62,624 bases of DNA from a virus, in the IMG/VR virus record IMGVR_UViG_3300023179_000109, positions 1 to 62,624 of that record. One strand, given 5' to 3'. Below the pieces are notes generated by a model. It was not told the DNA's origin and did not search any database. It was given only the letters and a program-made list of their open reading frames with translations. Shown in pieces: positions 1-7,620 of this stretch. The translations under genes were made by a program, and so were the position numbers. How positions within the stretch are numbered: position 1 is the first letter of the stretch; each line of letters begins with the position of its first letter.

Positions 1-1
1 A

Positions 2-427
2 AATTATACTTTGATAATATGGGTTCAACTTGGTTCTACATGGGGTGGTAATGGACTCATGAGTATTGGGTCATTTGGTACTACAAATCAATCAAACGCA
101 TTCAGAACGGCTTCAACTAATGTATTATTAAATTATTGGTGGGCTAACGATTTAGCGGGAGTTTCCTCTGTGTCACCAACAAACTGGTTTAACGCTGTTG
201 CGACTTATGATGGTACAACAAGAAGTATATGGGTTAATGGTAGTTTTGTTAGTTCAGATTCTCCTGTAGGACATAATGTTATTACAAGTGCATTACAGGT
301 TGCAAAAACTGGAGGAAATGAATTTTTGAATGGTAATGTTGGGGAGGTATTAATTTATGACAGAGGATTAACATCAGGAGAAATTTTAGGAATTTTTAAC
401 GCAACTAAATCAAGATACGGATTATAA
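2..427 (+). CDS. LamG-like jelly-roll fibre/adhesin protein, 5' partial
   Basis: The frame is open to the window edge, so this is the C-terminal part of a longer protein; the internal TTG at 11 is unlikely to be the real start. The visible 138 residues show a concanavalin/LamG-like pattern: NWFNAVATYDGTTRSIWVNG followed by a GNVGEVLIYDRGLT strand and an NATKSRYGL end. Such domains occur in phage tail fibres and bind glycans. It is followed 2 nt later by another fibre-like gene. Family assignment is by motif reading only. Confidence 0.7.
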   Translation, partial: NYTLIIWVQLGSTWGGNGLMSIGSFGTTNQSNAFRTASTNVLLNYWWANDLAGVSSVSPTNWFNAVATYDGTTRSIWVNGSFVSSDSPVGHNVITSALQVAKTGGNEFLNGNVGEVLIYDRGLTSGEILGIFNATKSRYGL

Positions 428-429
428 TT

Positions 430-1665
430 ATGGCAACATTTAAACCACCTTTTGCTTATAATACAGGAGGACCAATTGATGGGACAACCCAATATGGTGA
501 CCTTGTAGTTGGAAACGTTAACGTTGATTATGGCTCCGACTATGGAGGTGTAAAATGGTGGGCATCACCTGAAGAAACAACAGGATACATAATTGGAAAT
601 GCAAGACCTGGTGGACAACCAGTACCTTCAGGAGTTACAGGAACAGCTCAAGTTGGATTTTGGAGGTCAAAAGGTAGAACAGACCAAGCTTTTTTAGATT
701 TAGCAAATTATATTGGTGCCAAAAATGGACAACCTCCATTTGCAACAACAAATGATGCCGAAGTATGGTTGGAAAGTAATGGGTATTATACAAGTTTCAA
801 TTTACCAACACCCACACCAACAGCGACTTTACAGAGTACAGTTACACCAACACCTACTAATACAATGACTCCCACGGTAACTCAAACTCCAACAAATACT
901 AATACACCAACTAATACACAAACACCAACTTCAACAGATTTAAGTTCAATTACAACATACATCATCTCAGGATGTAGTAGTTCAAATGTTATTGTCGCTG
1001 ATTTAGGACCAGGAGCATTTGCGCCAGGTGATGTGTTCTATTTAGATTTCACAGGGTCAACGGCCACTGAGTGTTACACAATCATCAATAAAATTAATGC
1101 AACGCCTACAGATGGAAGTAGCCCAATATCATACTACCCTAATTGTGCGGATTGTATTGATGGAACAACTACAACTTACACAATTTCAGGATGTACTAAC
1201 TTGAATGTTTTAGTTGCAGATTTAGGACCAGGAGCATTTGCGCCAGGTGACATATTCAACATGACATTCACAGGTGCAACTCCAAATGGATGTTATAGAA
1301 TTGTTAATAAGATTGTTGCAAGCCCAACAGATAGTGGAAGTCCACTTCTTTTCTATGTTAACTGTGCTGCATGTGAGGCAACTTTAGTAACACCTACACC
1401 AACAACTACAAGTACACCAACTCCACAGGTAACAAGTACTCCAACTCAAACACCAACTAATACTCTTACTCCAACACCATCAATAACTGCAAGCCCAACG
1501 ATTACTCAAACTCCGACTAATACAATAACACCAACTAATACAACAACTCCAACAACAACTACAACACCTACACCAACTCAAACACCTCAATTCTTCTTAT
1601 TATTTGAGGATAGTTCAATTGCTACGGCAGAAAATAACGATAATATTGAAATAGATATAATATAA
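430..1665 (+). CDS. PT-repeat fibre/adhesin with duplicated Cys module
   Basis: This 411-residue protein has no signal peptide. An N-terminal domain (1-125) is followed by a Pro/Thr linker (about 126-173). Two near-identical modules of about 70 residues follow (about 176-243 and 247-315), each containing ADLGPGAFAPGD and conserved cysteines (SGC, ECY/GCY, NCADC/NCAAC). A second long Pro/Thr linker and a short acidic tail close the protein. The design (stiff linker, repeated binding module, linker) suits a virion fibre. The Thr/Pro stretches are direct repeats at DNA level and may vary in copy number. Function is inferred from architecture and position. Confidence 0.65.
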   Translation: MATFKPPFAYNTGGPIDGTTQYGDLVVGNVNVDYGSDYGGVKWWASPEETTGYIIGNARPGGQPVPSGVTGTAQVGFWRSKGRTDQAFLDLANYIGAKNGQPPFATTNDAEVWLESNGYYTSFNLPTPTPTATLQSTVTPTPTNTMTPTVTQTPTNTNTPTNTQTPTSTDLSSITTYIISGCSSSNVIVADLGPGAFAPGDVFYLDFTGSTATECYTIINKINATPTDGSSPISYYPNCADCIDGTTTTYTISGCTNLNVLVADLGPGAFAPGDIFNMTFTGATPNGCYRIVNKIVASPTDSGSPLLFYVNCAACEATLVTPTPTTTSTPTPQVTSTPTQTPTNTLTPTPSITASPTITQTPTNTITPTNTTTPTTTTTPTPTQTPQFFLLFEDSSIATAENNDNIEIDII

Positions 1666-1679
1666 AAAAATAGATTAAA

Positions 1680-2177
1680 ATGGCAAATACAAAAATTAGT
1701 GCATTACCAACGTTTACAGGAAACTCCACAGGAGTTTATCTTGTTATGGATAGTAGCGGATTAACAGAGACATATAAAGTTACTAAAGAGACCTTCTTAG
1801 CTGGAAGCACTGGCATACCTGTGACAGGAAGTTGGACTTTATCAACAGGTGCAAATACTGTTAGTTTTACAGTTACTGCAGGTCAATCATATGTAATGTG
1901 GGTAAATGGAAATATTCCAAACGGTATTGTTAATTGGAATGCAACAGTAACACTATCAAACTCAAACGTACCTGTAATAGGTGTACAATATGGTTGGTAT
2001 TATCTTGCAGGAAATGCTTTGGTGTTAACATCAATACCAAGTCAAATAATTGGAACTGCGGGAAGTATAAGTACCTCAGCACCAGCCGTTTCAAATTCAA
2101 ACACCTTTACATTTGGTATAACAAACAACAGTGGTGTATCTCAAGTAGTTTACTACGGATATACTAAAGTAAGTTAA
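1680..2177 (+). CDS. Tail-fibre-associated structural protein
   Basis: The 165-residue protein opens with MANTKISALPTFTGNSTG, a start I associate with phage virion and fibre proteins of this kind. The rest is beta-rich, with Thr/Ser/Gly/Asn-rich strands and no charged domain. It lies 14 nt after the PT-repeat fibre gene on the same strand and is the last gene of the fibre cluster. No enzyme motif is visible. Confidence 0.6.
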   Translation: MANTKISALPTFTGNSTGVYLVMDSSGLTETYKVTKETFLAGSTGIPVTGSWTLSTGANTVSFTVTAGQSYVMWVNGNIPNGIVNWNATVTLSNSNVPVIGVQYGWYYLAGNALVLTSIPSQIIGTAGSISTSAPAVSNSNTFTFGITNNSGVSQVVYYGYTKVS

Positions 2178-2210
2178 TTTGAGAGTAGTATCTTAGTAAA
2201 GTTTTTGATA

Positions 2211-2218
2211 TTTATAGT
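2211..2218 (+). promoter_or_regulatory. Phage-type promoter word TATTTATA
   Basis: Exact TATTTATA ends 18 nt before the ATG at 2237. It belongs to a set of such words repeatedly found just before genes on both strands. Confidence 0.5.
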
Positions 2219-2236
2219 TAAGTAAATTACCAAATT

Positions 2237-2497
2237 ATGAACAAATTATTAGCAGGAATCAAAAGCTTGTTTTCGGATGAACACGGAGTAGTCTCCATGA
2301 AACGCCTTTGTGGACTTTTATGTACACTGGCATTAACAGTTACTTTATACCAAAATAGTTTCAGTGAACAACACGTTGCACCATCAAGAGAATTGGTTGA
2401 TGCAGTTGCTTTATTGGCATTTGGTTGCTTAGGTTTATCAAGTGTTGATAAAATCTGGGGAAAGAAACCAAAAGACACAAGCTCAGAGTCTGAGTAA
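2237..2497 (+). CDS. Small two-helix membrane protein, holin-like
   Basis: The 86-residue protein has two hydrophobic segments (about 22-38, RLCGLLCTLALTVTLY, and 53-70, AVALLAFGCLGLSSVD), a short connecting loop and a Lys-rich tail. The size and two-helix topology resemble phage holins or spanin-type proteins, but the endolysin lies 5 kb away on the other strand, so holin is a guess. A rho-independent terminator follows the stop. Confidence 0.55.
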   Translation: MNKLLAGIKSLFSDEHGVVSMKRLCGLLCTLALTVTLYQNSFSEQHVAPSRELVDAVALLAFGCLGLSSVDKIWGKKPKDTSSESE

Positions 2498-2506
2498 AGA
2501 AATTAA

Positions 2507-2537
2507 GTCCCCACTCACAAGGTGGGGATTTTTGTTT
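2507..2537 (+). terminator. Rho-independent terminator after fibre/membrane genes
   Basis: CCCCAC and GTGGGG arms (2509-2514 and 2522-2527) close a short loop and are followed by a T-rich run. Confidence 0.8.
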
Positions 2538-2546
2538 ATGGTTGGT

Positions 2547-2554
2547 ATTTATAA
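2547..2554 (+). promoter_or_regulatory. Phage-type promoter word, 4 nt from ATG
   Basis: TATTTATA follows directly after a terminator and ends 4 nt before the ATG at 2559. This places the likely transcript start at or next to the start codon (leaderless). Confidence 0.5.
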
Positions 2555-2558
2555 AGGT

Positions 2559-3488
2559 ATGAATATAATATTAAATGAGCAACAGATTTTGATGTTAGAA
2601 AATAACTACGAAGCGTGGGGGTGTTATTTGTTTGATGATAAGTCGGAAAATAGGGAGTGGTGTATGAATGCTCAGAGTAAAATTAAGAATAACAGGTCAA
2701 AAGTACAAGAACAAATAGATAGAGTAGGAAACCATCTTAAGGTAGATAGAGAAATACCTTATAGAGAGAAAGTTAAATACTATACTGAAGGTGACCCATT
2801 TTTTGATGAAAATATAGCCAATTTAAACTTAGCGGAAGAACTTATTATACCAACATGTGATAAGGCTAAGGATACTTTTGATAATTTTAAGTCCAATCTG
2901 GCTGAAAAATTTTTATTTGTTGATAAGGAAAACGACAAATACACTTATAATCAATTAACCAAATTAAATACTAATTATACTGCGTTAGCTTATCTATTAA
3001 CAGATTTCAGAGAAAGAAAGTCGTTGGTGGGTGAATCATTTGACCGAATATTTACAAAGTATTTTGAAGCACCTCCTGACAGTATGGGTGAGAGTTCATT
3101 TTTTAACCTTATTATTGAATATTTTTCAGGTAGAGACGAAGCGGTTAACATAATGAATGGGGTTTTAAAAACCATTAAAGGTACTGGTGATATTGGTGCG
3201 GCATCCGAGTCATCGGCATTGGCATTTTTATCTGAACATTTTGGTGAAGAAAATATTAAAGTTTTTAGTGGTGATTTTTCATGGCCAGATTTTTTAGGTA
3301 TTGATATGTTGATACACGAACAAGATTTAGGGTGGGGATGGGTTCCAGTTCAAGTTAAAACTAATATTAATGATTGTTATGCTAACAAAAAGTTTTGTAA
3401 AAACATTTGTATTGGAAAAGAGAACAAGAAAAATTGGAAAATTAAAATTTATAATGGAAAAGTTGAAATTCATCCGTCGCAAATTTAA
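2559..3488 (+). CDS. PD-(D/E)XK-like protein with virion-type leader
   Basis: I chose the ATG at 2559 because the longer frame runs through the upstream terminator. The 309-residue protein starts MNIILNEQQILMLENNYEAW, resembling the leaders of the genes at 34740 and 23530 (minus). The C-terminal part has a weak nuclease-fold signature: a hydrophobic strand with Asp (WPDFLGIDMLI), then WVPVQVKTN, as in the D...QxK core of restriction-like folds. The middle is helical and charged. It could be a capsid-packaged nuclease; the nuclease call is tentative. Confidence 0.5.
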   Translation: MNIILNEQQILMLENNYEAWGCYLFDDKSENREWCMNAQSKIKNNRSKVQEQIDRVGNHLKVDREIPYREKVKYYTEGDPFFDENIANLNLAEELIIPTCDKAKDTFDNFKSNLAEKFLFVDKENDKYTYNQLTKLNTNYTALAYLLTDFRERKSLVGESFDRIFTKYFEAPPDSMGESSFFNLIIEYFSGRDEAVNIMNGVLKTIKGTGDIGAASESSALAFLSEHFGEENIKVFSGDFSWPDFLGIDMLIHEQDLGWGWVPVQVKTNINDCYANKKFCKNICIGKENKKNWKIKIYNGKVEIHPSQI

Positions 3489-3497
3489 TTTTTTTCA

Positions 3498-3505
3498 TAT
3501 ATTTG
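3498..3505 (+). promoter_or_regulatory. Host-type -7 element TATATTTG, 4 nt from ATG
   Basis: It matches the Bacteroidota -7 consensus TAnnTTTG. The spacer to the ATG at 3510 is 4 nt (CATC), predicting a leaderless mRNA. Confidence 0.55.
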
Positions 3506-3509
3506 CATC

Positions 3510-3767
3510 ATGGCAACATCAGTAAATCAAAAAGAAGTCGTAAAACCGACAAAATGGGAGGTTGTTTATGAAGATGAGGATTGTATATCCATTTGGAAAT
3601 ATAACTCAAAAATAACGACCGCAGGACCCGTAGAAGTGGAATACAAATGGAAGAGACACTTCAATCCATGGAATCAAAAGAAAAAGACTTTGGGGGATTT
3701 GGCAAAAGACGCCAAAAAGAAACAAAAATTAGAGAAGTCTCAATTTGGAATCAATTATTCTTCTTAA
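3510..3767 (+). CDS. Small basic hypothetical protein
   Basis: An 85-residue protein, Lys/Trp-rich, with a charged tail (KKKTLGDLAKDAKKKQKLEK). No family is recognised. The start is fixed by the host-type promoter immediately upstream. Its 3' end overlaps the convergent minus-strand gene by 39 nt, which is unusual and could allow antisense control. Confidence 0.55.
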   Translation: MATSVNQKEVVKPTKWEVVYEDEDCISIWKYNSKITTAGPVEVEYKWKRHFNPWNQKKKTLGDLAKDAKKKQKLEKSQFGINYSS

Positions 3768-4379
3768 TTCTAAAAGTGTTTTTCTATCTAAAGAATTAAC
3801 AACTTCTGATGTGTTTTCAATTACAAGTCTATCTAAAATAGATTCAATTTTAGTTTCATCAACTTCATATACATCACCAAAACTATAATCACTTTCTTCA
3901 AAATTTTCATATTCAGTAGGGTTTGTTTCTTGACCCTCCCACCTGTTCCAGTTACCATCATTACTTTGTTGGATTGCGGAATCTGTTACCCAATCTTCAT
4001 CATAAGAATCAAACTCTTGTACCATATAGTTGGTGTAACTACAACTACCCCACGAACTATAATCCATATTGTAACTTTTTGCCACAGGGATAACTAATTG
4101 TTCAAATAATTCCCTATTTTTCATTTGTTCCTTATTATTCGCAAAAAGGTCGGCAATTAAATCATCATTAATCTCTAAAAGTTTTGAAAAAAACTCAACA
4201 TCTTCTTGAGTTGCACTAATACCAAAATATTTTGAAACCGATTGTAAAATTTCATACGCATTGTCAAAATCATCAGTATATGGATTCCCAATAGGAAAAT
4301 CCTCATCAACTAATTTTTCACAAATGAATACTAATTGTTTTTTTGACAATTTTGAGAATTGACTTTGTTCTGCTGCCAT
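3729..4379 (-). CDS. Acidic hypothetical protein
   Basis: I use the start MAAEQSQFSKLSKKQ (216 residues) because the upstream extension crosses a terminator and a TATTTATA word lies 3 nt before this ATG. The protein is acidic with a helical N-terminal half and a Glu/Asp/Asn-rich middle (EDWVTD..EGQETNPTEYENFEESD). The last 40 residues form a helix with LDRKTLLELRRIIDSKLRLL. No family is recognised. Its end overlaps the 3510-3767 gene in the opposite direction. Confidence 0.6.
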   Translation of the reverse strand: MAAEQSQFSKLSKKQLVFICEKLVDEDFPIGNPYTDDFDNAYEILQSVSKYFGISATQEDVEFFSKLLEINDDLIADLFANNKEQMKNRELFEQLVIPVAKSYNMDYSSWGSCSYTNYMVQEFDSYDEDWVTDSAIQQSNDGNWNRWEGQETNPTEYENFEESDYSFGDVYEVDETKIESILDRLVIENTSEVVNSLDRKTLLELRRIIDSKLRLL

Positions 4380-4382
4380 GAT

Positions 4383-4390
4383 TATAAATA
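4383..4390 (-). promoter_or_regulatory. Phage-type promoter word, 3 nt from ATG
   Basis: On the minus strand TATTTATA is followed by ATC and then the ATG ending at 4379. It lies directly downstream of the terminator of the preceding gene. Confidence 0.5.
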
Positions 4391-4393
4391 TAA

Positions 4394-4419
4394 AAAAGGT
4401 GAGATTTCTCTCACCTTTT
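4394..4419 (-). terminator. Terminator overlapping a stop codon
   Basis: AAAAGGTGAGA and TCTCACCTTTT form a long hairpin around a 4-nt loop. The 5' arm overlaps the stop codon (4418-4420) of the cREC_REC-like gene. Confidence 0.75.
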
Positions 4420-4765
4420 AATAATTCAATCTTTCTTTGTGACTGTTTAAGATTGCTAATATGTTTTCTCTTCCTACAGGATTTGCCGAATGACAATTAA
4501 ACTCAGGTATAGGTAAACCATTTTCCATACAATAACCACACATCCATTTTGCCGCGTCATAACCCGTTTTTTCTTCGTATTTGAAACTTTCGGTATAAGT
4601 TTTTGGGTCATAATGGATTTCAGCTAAATCATGGTCAAAAGACACTTCATCGGGTAATCCGTTTTTTGTTACCCAACTTACAAAATCATCGTAAGTTCTA
4701 ACAATATCCCACCCTTCAGTTTTTGGACATCTTACATCATCAAGATATAATTTTTTCATTTTCAT
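4418..4765 (-). CDS. Cyclic-phosphate processing receiver (cREC_REC)-like protein
   Basis: The protein starts MKMKKLYLDDVRCP, then VRTYDDFVSWV, VSFDHDLAE, TGYDAAKWM and FNCHSANPVGRENI. This order (LYLDDVRxP, SFDHDL, TGxDxxxW, HSxNPxGxxNI) fits the small receiver-like family described as cyclic-phosphate processing, common in phages. The reaction has not been proven. It overlaps the upstream gene by 26 nt, so the two are translationally coupled. The ATG at 4759 is an equally possible start. Confidence 0.65.
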   Translation of the reverse strand: MKMKKLYLDDVRCPKTEGWDIVRTYDDFVSWVTKNGLPDEVSFDHDLAEIHYDPKTYTESFKYEEKTGYDAAKWMCGYCMENGLPIPEFNCHSANPVGRENILAILNSHKERLNY

Positions 4766-5051
4766 TTTGTTTTTTTAGATAATCCACAAGCTCTTGGAGC
4801 TTATTGGCATCGCTTGAATTGAAGATAAATTCATCCCAAGCACCATACTTGGACTTGTATCCAAATATATACTTCACTCCATGGATTAATCGTCTCCAAA
4901 AAGATTTGTATGTTGTTAAATGTACGTGTGCATAACACATATTAGATTTATGTCCGTTATCAAATTCTGTTTCATTATAGAATAATAACATCTGATGTTC
5001 ATCCGAATGACATTCACACAAAAGAATGTCTTTATCCCAAATTGTTTTCAT
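4740..5051 (-). CDS. Hypothetical protein
   Basis: A 103-residue soluble protein with Cys/His residues near the N-terminus (LLCECHSDEHQM) and Trp/Tyr-rich strands (FWRRLIHGVKYIFGYKSKYG). No family is recognised. It sits in a minus-strand run with 2 nt to the gene upstream and a 26-nt overlap with the gene downstream. Confidence 0.55.
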   Translation of the reverse strand: MKTIWDKDILLCECHSDEHQMLLFYNETEFDNGHKSNMCYAHVHLTTYKSFWRRLIHGVKYIFGYKSKYGAWDEFIFNSSDANKLQELVDYLKKQNENEKIIS

Positions 5052-5053
5052 AA

Positions 5054-5527
5054 TTATTCAGTTATAGTTGTTGAGTAGTTGCCTACTTCAATTGTTAATT
5101 CATCAATTCCTTCTGGTGCAATTTCATAGTCCACATCATCAATATCTCCATCCCAATACATATCCATTCCTGATGGTGCAATTTCCTCTTCTTCTTCAGT
5201 TAATGGTTCACTCCACTCAATATTGTAAACATCTGTAGAACCGTCAGAGGCTTGCCCCATTTGAAGACCGACAAAGTCACCAGCACCCATATTAGAAAGA
5301 GTCTTCTTTTTTAGAAGTTTTATTAATTCCTCAACGGTCATTTCTTCAGTATAAAGTTCACCACTTCTCCAATTTGTGGAGGCTTCACACGAGTAGTTTT
5401 TATCTTCCCAAGTTCCATTAACGTAGTTAACTTCATCTAAACATTTCTTACCACAGATGATGGTGACTTTTGCCTTGTCTTCAGGATTAAGTTTTTTAAG
5501 TTCGGTTACAACTTCTTTATTTTTCAT
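5054..5527 (-). CDS. Acidic hypothetical protein
   Basis: A 157-residue acidic protein. It begins MKNKEVVTELKKLNPEDKA, then has a strand-rich region and a Glu/Asp-rich C-terminal half (LTEEEEEIAPSG..DIDDVDYEIAPEG). The IAPSG/IAPEG segments look like a short internal duplication. Its ATG overlaps the stop of the metallophosphoesterase gene by 4 nt, so coupled translation is likely. No function is assigned. Confidence 0.55.
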   Translation of the reverse strand: MKNKEVVTELKKLNPEDKAKVTIICGKKCLDEVNYVNGTWEDKNYSCEASTNWRSGELYTEEMTVEELIKLLKKKTLSNMGAGDFVGLQMGQASDGSTDVYNIEWSEPLTEEEEEIAPSGMDMYWDGDIDDVDYEIAPEGIDELTIEVGNYSTTITE

Positions 5528-6198
5528 GGATAATCAATTTGTTTTGTTTCAACATCAAAATCTACAACGATTGGTTTATTTTCATATTCATATCTTTCAT
5601 TAAGAACGGATGCGTTTAAGAATTCAACACCATTGAAGTTTTTCTGACCATAAGCACAATGGATATGTCCACAAACATGAATTTTTGGTTGAACTTCCAT
5701 AATTCTATGAAATAAGTCTTCACAACCAACTCTTTGTCCACTTGGAGTCCAATCTAACATTCCGTGAGCTGGTCCGTGAGTGATTAAAATATCAGTATTA
5801 CCAGGAATTTTAGCCCACTTTTCAGCAAGTTTTTCTCCTCTTGGTAAATTGAATGCCCAATCATAAAATTCAGGTTGCCAAGGACTACCGTAGAACTTAA
5901 CTCCGTCAATTACAACCTCACTATCAAAAAGATAAATAATACCTCTTTCTTTGAACTCTTCTGCGATGTCAGTGTGCATCTCAAAACCAAAATCGTGGTT
6001 TCCCGCAATGAAGATTTTGTGTTTAAAATCAGTCATACCAAACCAATTCAAGAAGTTGGTGATTTCATGACTCTTACCCATACTGGTACAATCACCAGCG
6101 TGTACAAGAACATCACCACTTCCAAGAATGTTGTTATAGGCATTACTTGTTAAATGATTATGTTTGTTATGTGTGTCACTGATGAATGTAATTTTCAT
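5524..6198 (-). CDS. Calcineurin-like metallophosphoesterase
   Basis: The start is set at MKITFISDTHNKH (6198). The metal-binding blocks are in family order: DTH (8-10), GD (AGDC), GNHD, a lone His (THGPAHG) and GHIH near the C-terminus. These bind two metal ions in phosphoesterases acting on nucleotides, nucleic acids or phosphoproteins. At 224 residues it is a compact family member. A second, divergent metallophosphoesterase is encoded at 27136-27807. Substrate is unknown. Confidence 0.85.
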   Translation of the reverse strand: MKITFISDTHNKHNHLTSNAYNNILGSGDVLVHAGDCTSMGKSHEITNFLNWFGMTDFKHKIFIAGNHDFGFEMHTDIAEEFKERGIIYLFDSEVVIDGVKFYGSPWQPEFYDWAFNLPRGEKLAEKWAKIPGNTDILITHGPAHGMLDWTPSGQRVGCEDLFHRIMEVQPKIHVCGHIHCAYGQKNFNGVEFLNASVLNERYEYENKPIVVDFDVETKQIDYP

Positions 6199-6209
6199 AA
6201 AATATTTTT

Positions 6210-6362
6210 TTAACCTAACCAATCTTTGTCTTCATCATCCCAATCTAAAAAGTCTTCACCTTTATAGTCAGGATGGTTTTCTTTCATATAGTCAATTCCC
6301 TGAACCCAAAAGTACGAAATTATTGCCACAACGGCAACCATTAATAAATAAATTTTCCACAT
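6210..6362 (-). CDS. Small single-helix membrane protein (50 aa)
   Basis: ATG at 6362, stop at 6210. The translation starts MWKIYLLMVAVVAIISYFWV, a clear membrane helix, followed by an acidic tail (KGEDFLDWDDEDKDWLG). It fills the gap between two minus-strand genes with 11 and 15 nt spacing, which supports it being real. No family is known. Confidence 0.55.
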   Translation of the reverse strand: MWKIYLLMVAVVAIISYFWVQGIDYMKENHPDYKGEDFLDWDDEDKDWLG

Positions 6363-6377
6363 ATTATAGAGTTTTTT

Positions 6378-6980
6378 TTAATCCCACCATGATTTCATTC
6401 CTGACCCATCAAACCAATCATTCCAAACACTCTCTTCTTTCTTCTCTTCCTCTGTCTTACTATTGTAAATTTTACTAAATTCTTTCATATCTTGCCCGTG
6501 AACAATTAACCATAGTTCTTTCCATTCAGACATTTCAATTTCTCTGGCTCTCTCATAAACTTTTTTATTATGGATTCTTTCTTCCTCAGTATCTTCTTTA
6601 TCTGTCCATAACCAATCAGAGTTTTTTATTTCACCCAATTCTAATTCTGCCTGATTAACGTACTCATCACTACGAATGTTCTTAATTAATTGAATGGTTC
6701 GTTTCATCTTCCCAACCTTTTTCATTCTTGACTCTTCTACCTCTTGTCCGTAACGTTCAATTGTGTCAACAGTTTTTTCTAAAGAACGACGAAATAAATC
6801 TAAATTGAATGAATAGTCCCAAGAACGGAAAGCATATAATTCTTTTCTAAAATACCAAATATTTTCTAAAAAATACGGTAAATCTCTACGAAAAAATTCA
6901 TAGGTTTTGTACCACCAAGTTTGGTGTCTTGATAATCGTTTTAATGATTTCCAAAAACTATCTGCAAATTCTACTTTCAT
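6378..6980 (-). CDS. Charged hypothetical protein, Arg/Trp-rich
   Basis: The start MKVEFADSFWKSLKRLSRHQ (6980) is chosen because the upstream extension overlaps a separate small membrane ORF. The 200-residue protein is highly charged, with many Trp/Tyr/Phe in the first 70 residues and helical Lys/Glu/Arg segments afterwards. The 'FADSFWKSLKRLSRH' start resembles toxin-like nuclease folds of the RelE type, but no catalytic pattern can be confirmed. Confidence 0.55.
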   Translation of the reverse strand: MKVEFADSFWKSLKRLSRHQTWWYKTYEFFRRDLPYFLENIWYFRKELYAFRSWDYSFNLDLFRRSLEKTVDTIERYGQEVEESRMKKVGKMKRTIQLIKNIRSDEYVNQAELELGEIKNSDWLWTDKEDTEEERIHNKKVYERAREIEMSEWKELWLIVHGQDMKEFSKIYNSKTEEEKKEESVWNDWFDGSGMKSWWD

Positions 6981-6984
6981 AATA

Positions 6985-7068
6985 TTATTTTGTTGGTCTT
7001 TTAAAAATATAATAAGTAATCCCAAGACCTATTATAATCATTGAAAGTCCTATTATCTCTACTAACAT
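6985..7068 (-). CDS. Tiny membrane peptide (27 aa)
   Basis: The ORF starts MLVEIIGLSMIIIGLGITYY and ends KRPTK, giving one transmembrane helix with a basic tail. A host-type TATATTTG element ends 4 nt upstream of its ATG. Its stop lies 4 nt before the ATG of the next gene, so it may also serve as a leader ORF. Confidence 0.45.
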   Translation of the reverse strand: MLVEIIGLSMIIIGLGITYYIFKRPTK

Positions 7069-7072
7069 AATA

Positions 7073-7080
7073 CAAATATA
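7073..7080 (-). promoter_or_regulatory. Host-type -7 element TATATTTG, 4 nt from ATG
   Basis: Minus-strand TATATTTG-TATT-ATG. It lies just downstream of the 7091-7123 terminator and probably starts the operon running down to 4418. Confidence 0.55.
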
Positions 7081-7090
7081 TGAAAAAAAT

Positions 7091-7123
7091 AAGACCCGAC
7101 AAAATAAATTTCGCGGGTCTTTT
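7091..7123 (-). terminator. Terminator between two minus-strand units
   Basis: AAGACCCG and CGGGTCTT arms; on the minus strand a T-run follows, ending the endolysin unit before the next promoter. Confidence 0.75.
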
Positions 7124-7206
7124 GGAAAAGGGATATATGAGAACACTCCCGAGGAGCGATGTAAAAATAAATATTAGATAAAATGTAAAAATTATATCTT
7201 ACAATA

Positions 7207-7620
7207 TCAAGAGAAATGATTTTTTACTCTTTTTAACAAATTTTCGTCAAAATTTACACCATGTCTATCTTCAAAATTATTTAATAGGTGTTTCATTGAT
7301 TCTTTCTTTCCTTTATTGTTTAATAGAATATATGCACCTAAATCAGCATCCATTTCTTCTTCATCATTTCTTGGACCATCATGACCCAATATAATGTGAG
7401 CAATTTCGTGAGCCTCAATAAATTTAAGAACGTTAGAGTCAAAATTTTCAACAATATTTTCACCATCAATTACGACCAAGTTTTTATTTGGTACTAAAAA
7501 TCCATATCCATATTCTTTAAAAAAAGGAATTAATTTTTCGTATTGAGGACTGTCAGAAAAAACAACCGCAATTGTAATTTCAGGTAAAAATTCACTATTG
7601 TACGAGATTGGTTTTGACAT
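7207..7620 (-). CDS. HExxH zinc metallopeptidase-like protein
   Basis: The 137-residue protein contains AHEIAHIILGH (about 70-80) followed by a downstream acidic stretch EEEMDADLGAYILL, which fits the gluzincin/ImmA-IrrE-like pattern HExxH...ExxA/D. It lacks a signal peptide. It overlaps the endolysin gene by 1 nt and is probably cotranslated. A role in cutting a host regulator or in lysis is possible; substrate is unknown. Confidence 0.65.
   Translation of the reverse strand: MSKPISYNSEFLPEITIAVVFSDSPQYEKLIPFFKEYGYGFLVPNKNLVVIDGENIVENFDSNVLKFIEAHEIAHIILGHDGPRNDEEEMDADLGAYILLNNKGKKESMKHLLNNFEDRHGVNFDENLLKRVKNHFS

Noticed and set aside
2227-2478. Minus-strand ORF opposite the small membrane protein.
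   Set aside because: No promoter, and the plus frame has clear membrane helices and a terminator after it.
2442-2558. N-terminal extension of the 2559 gene.
   Set aside because: It crosses the upstream gene and a terminator; the start at 2559 follows a promoter word.
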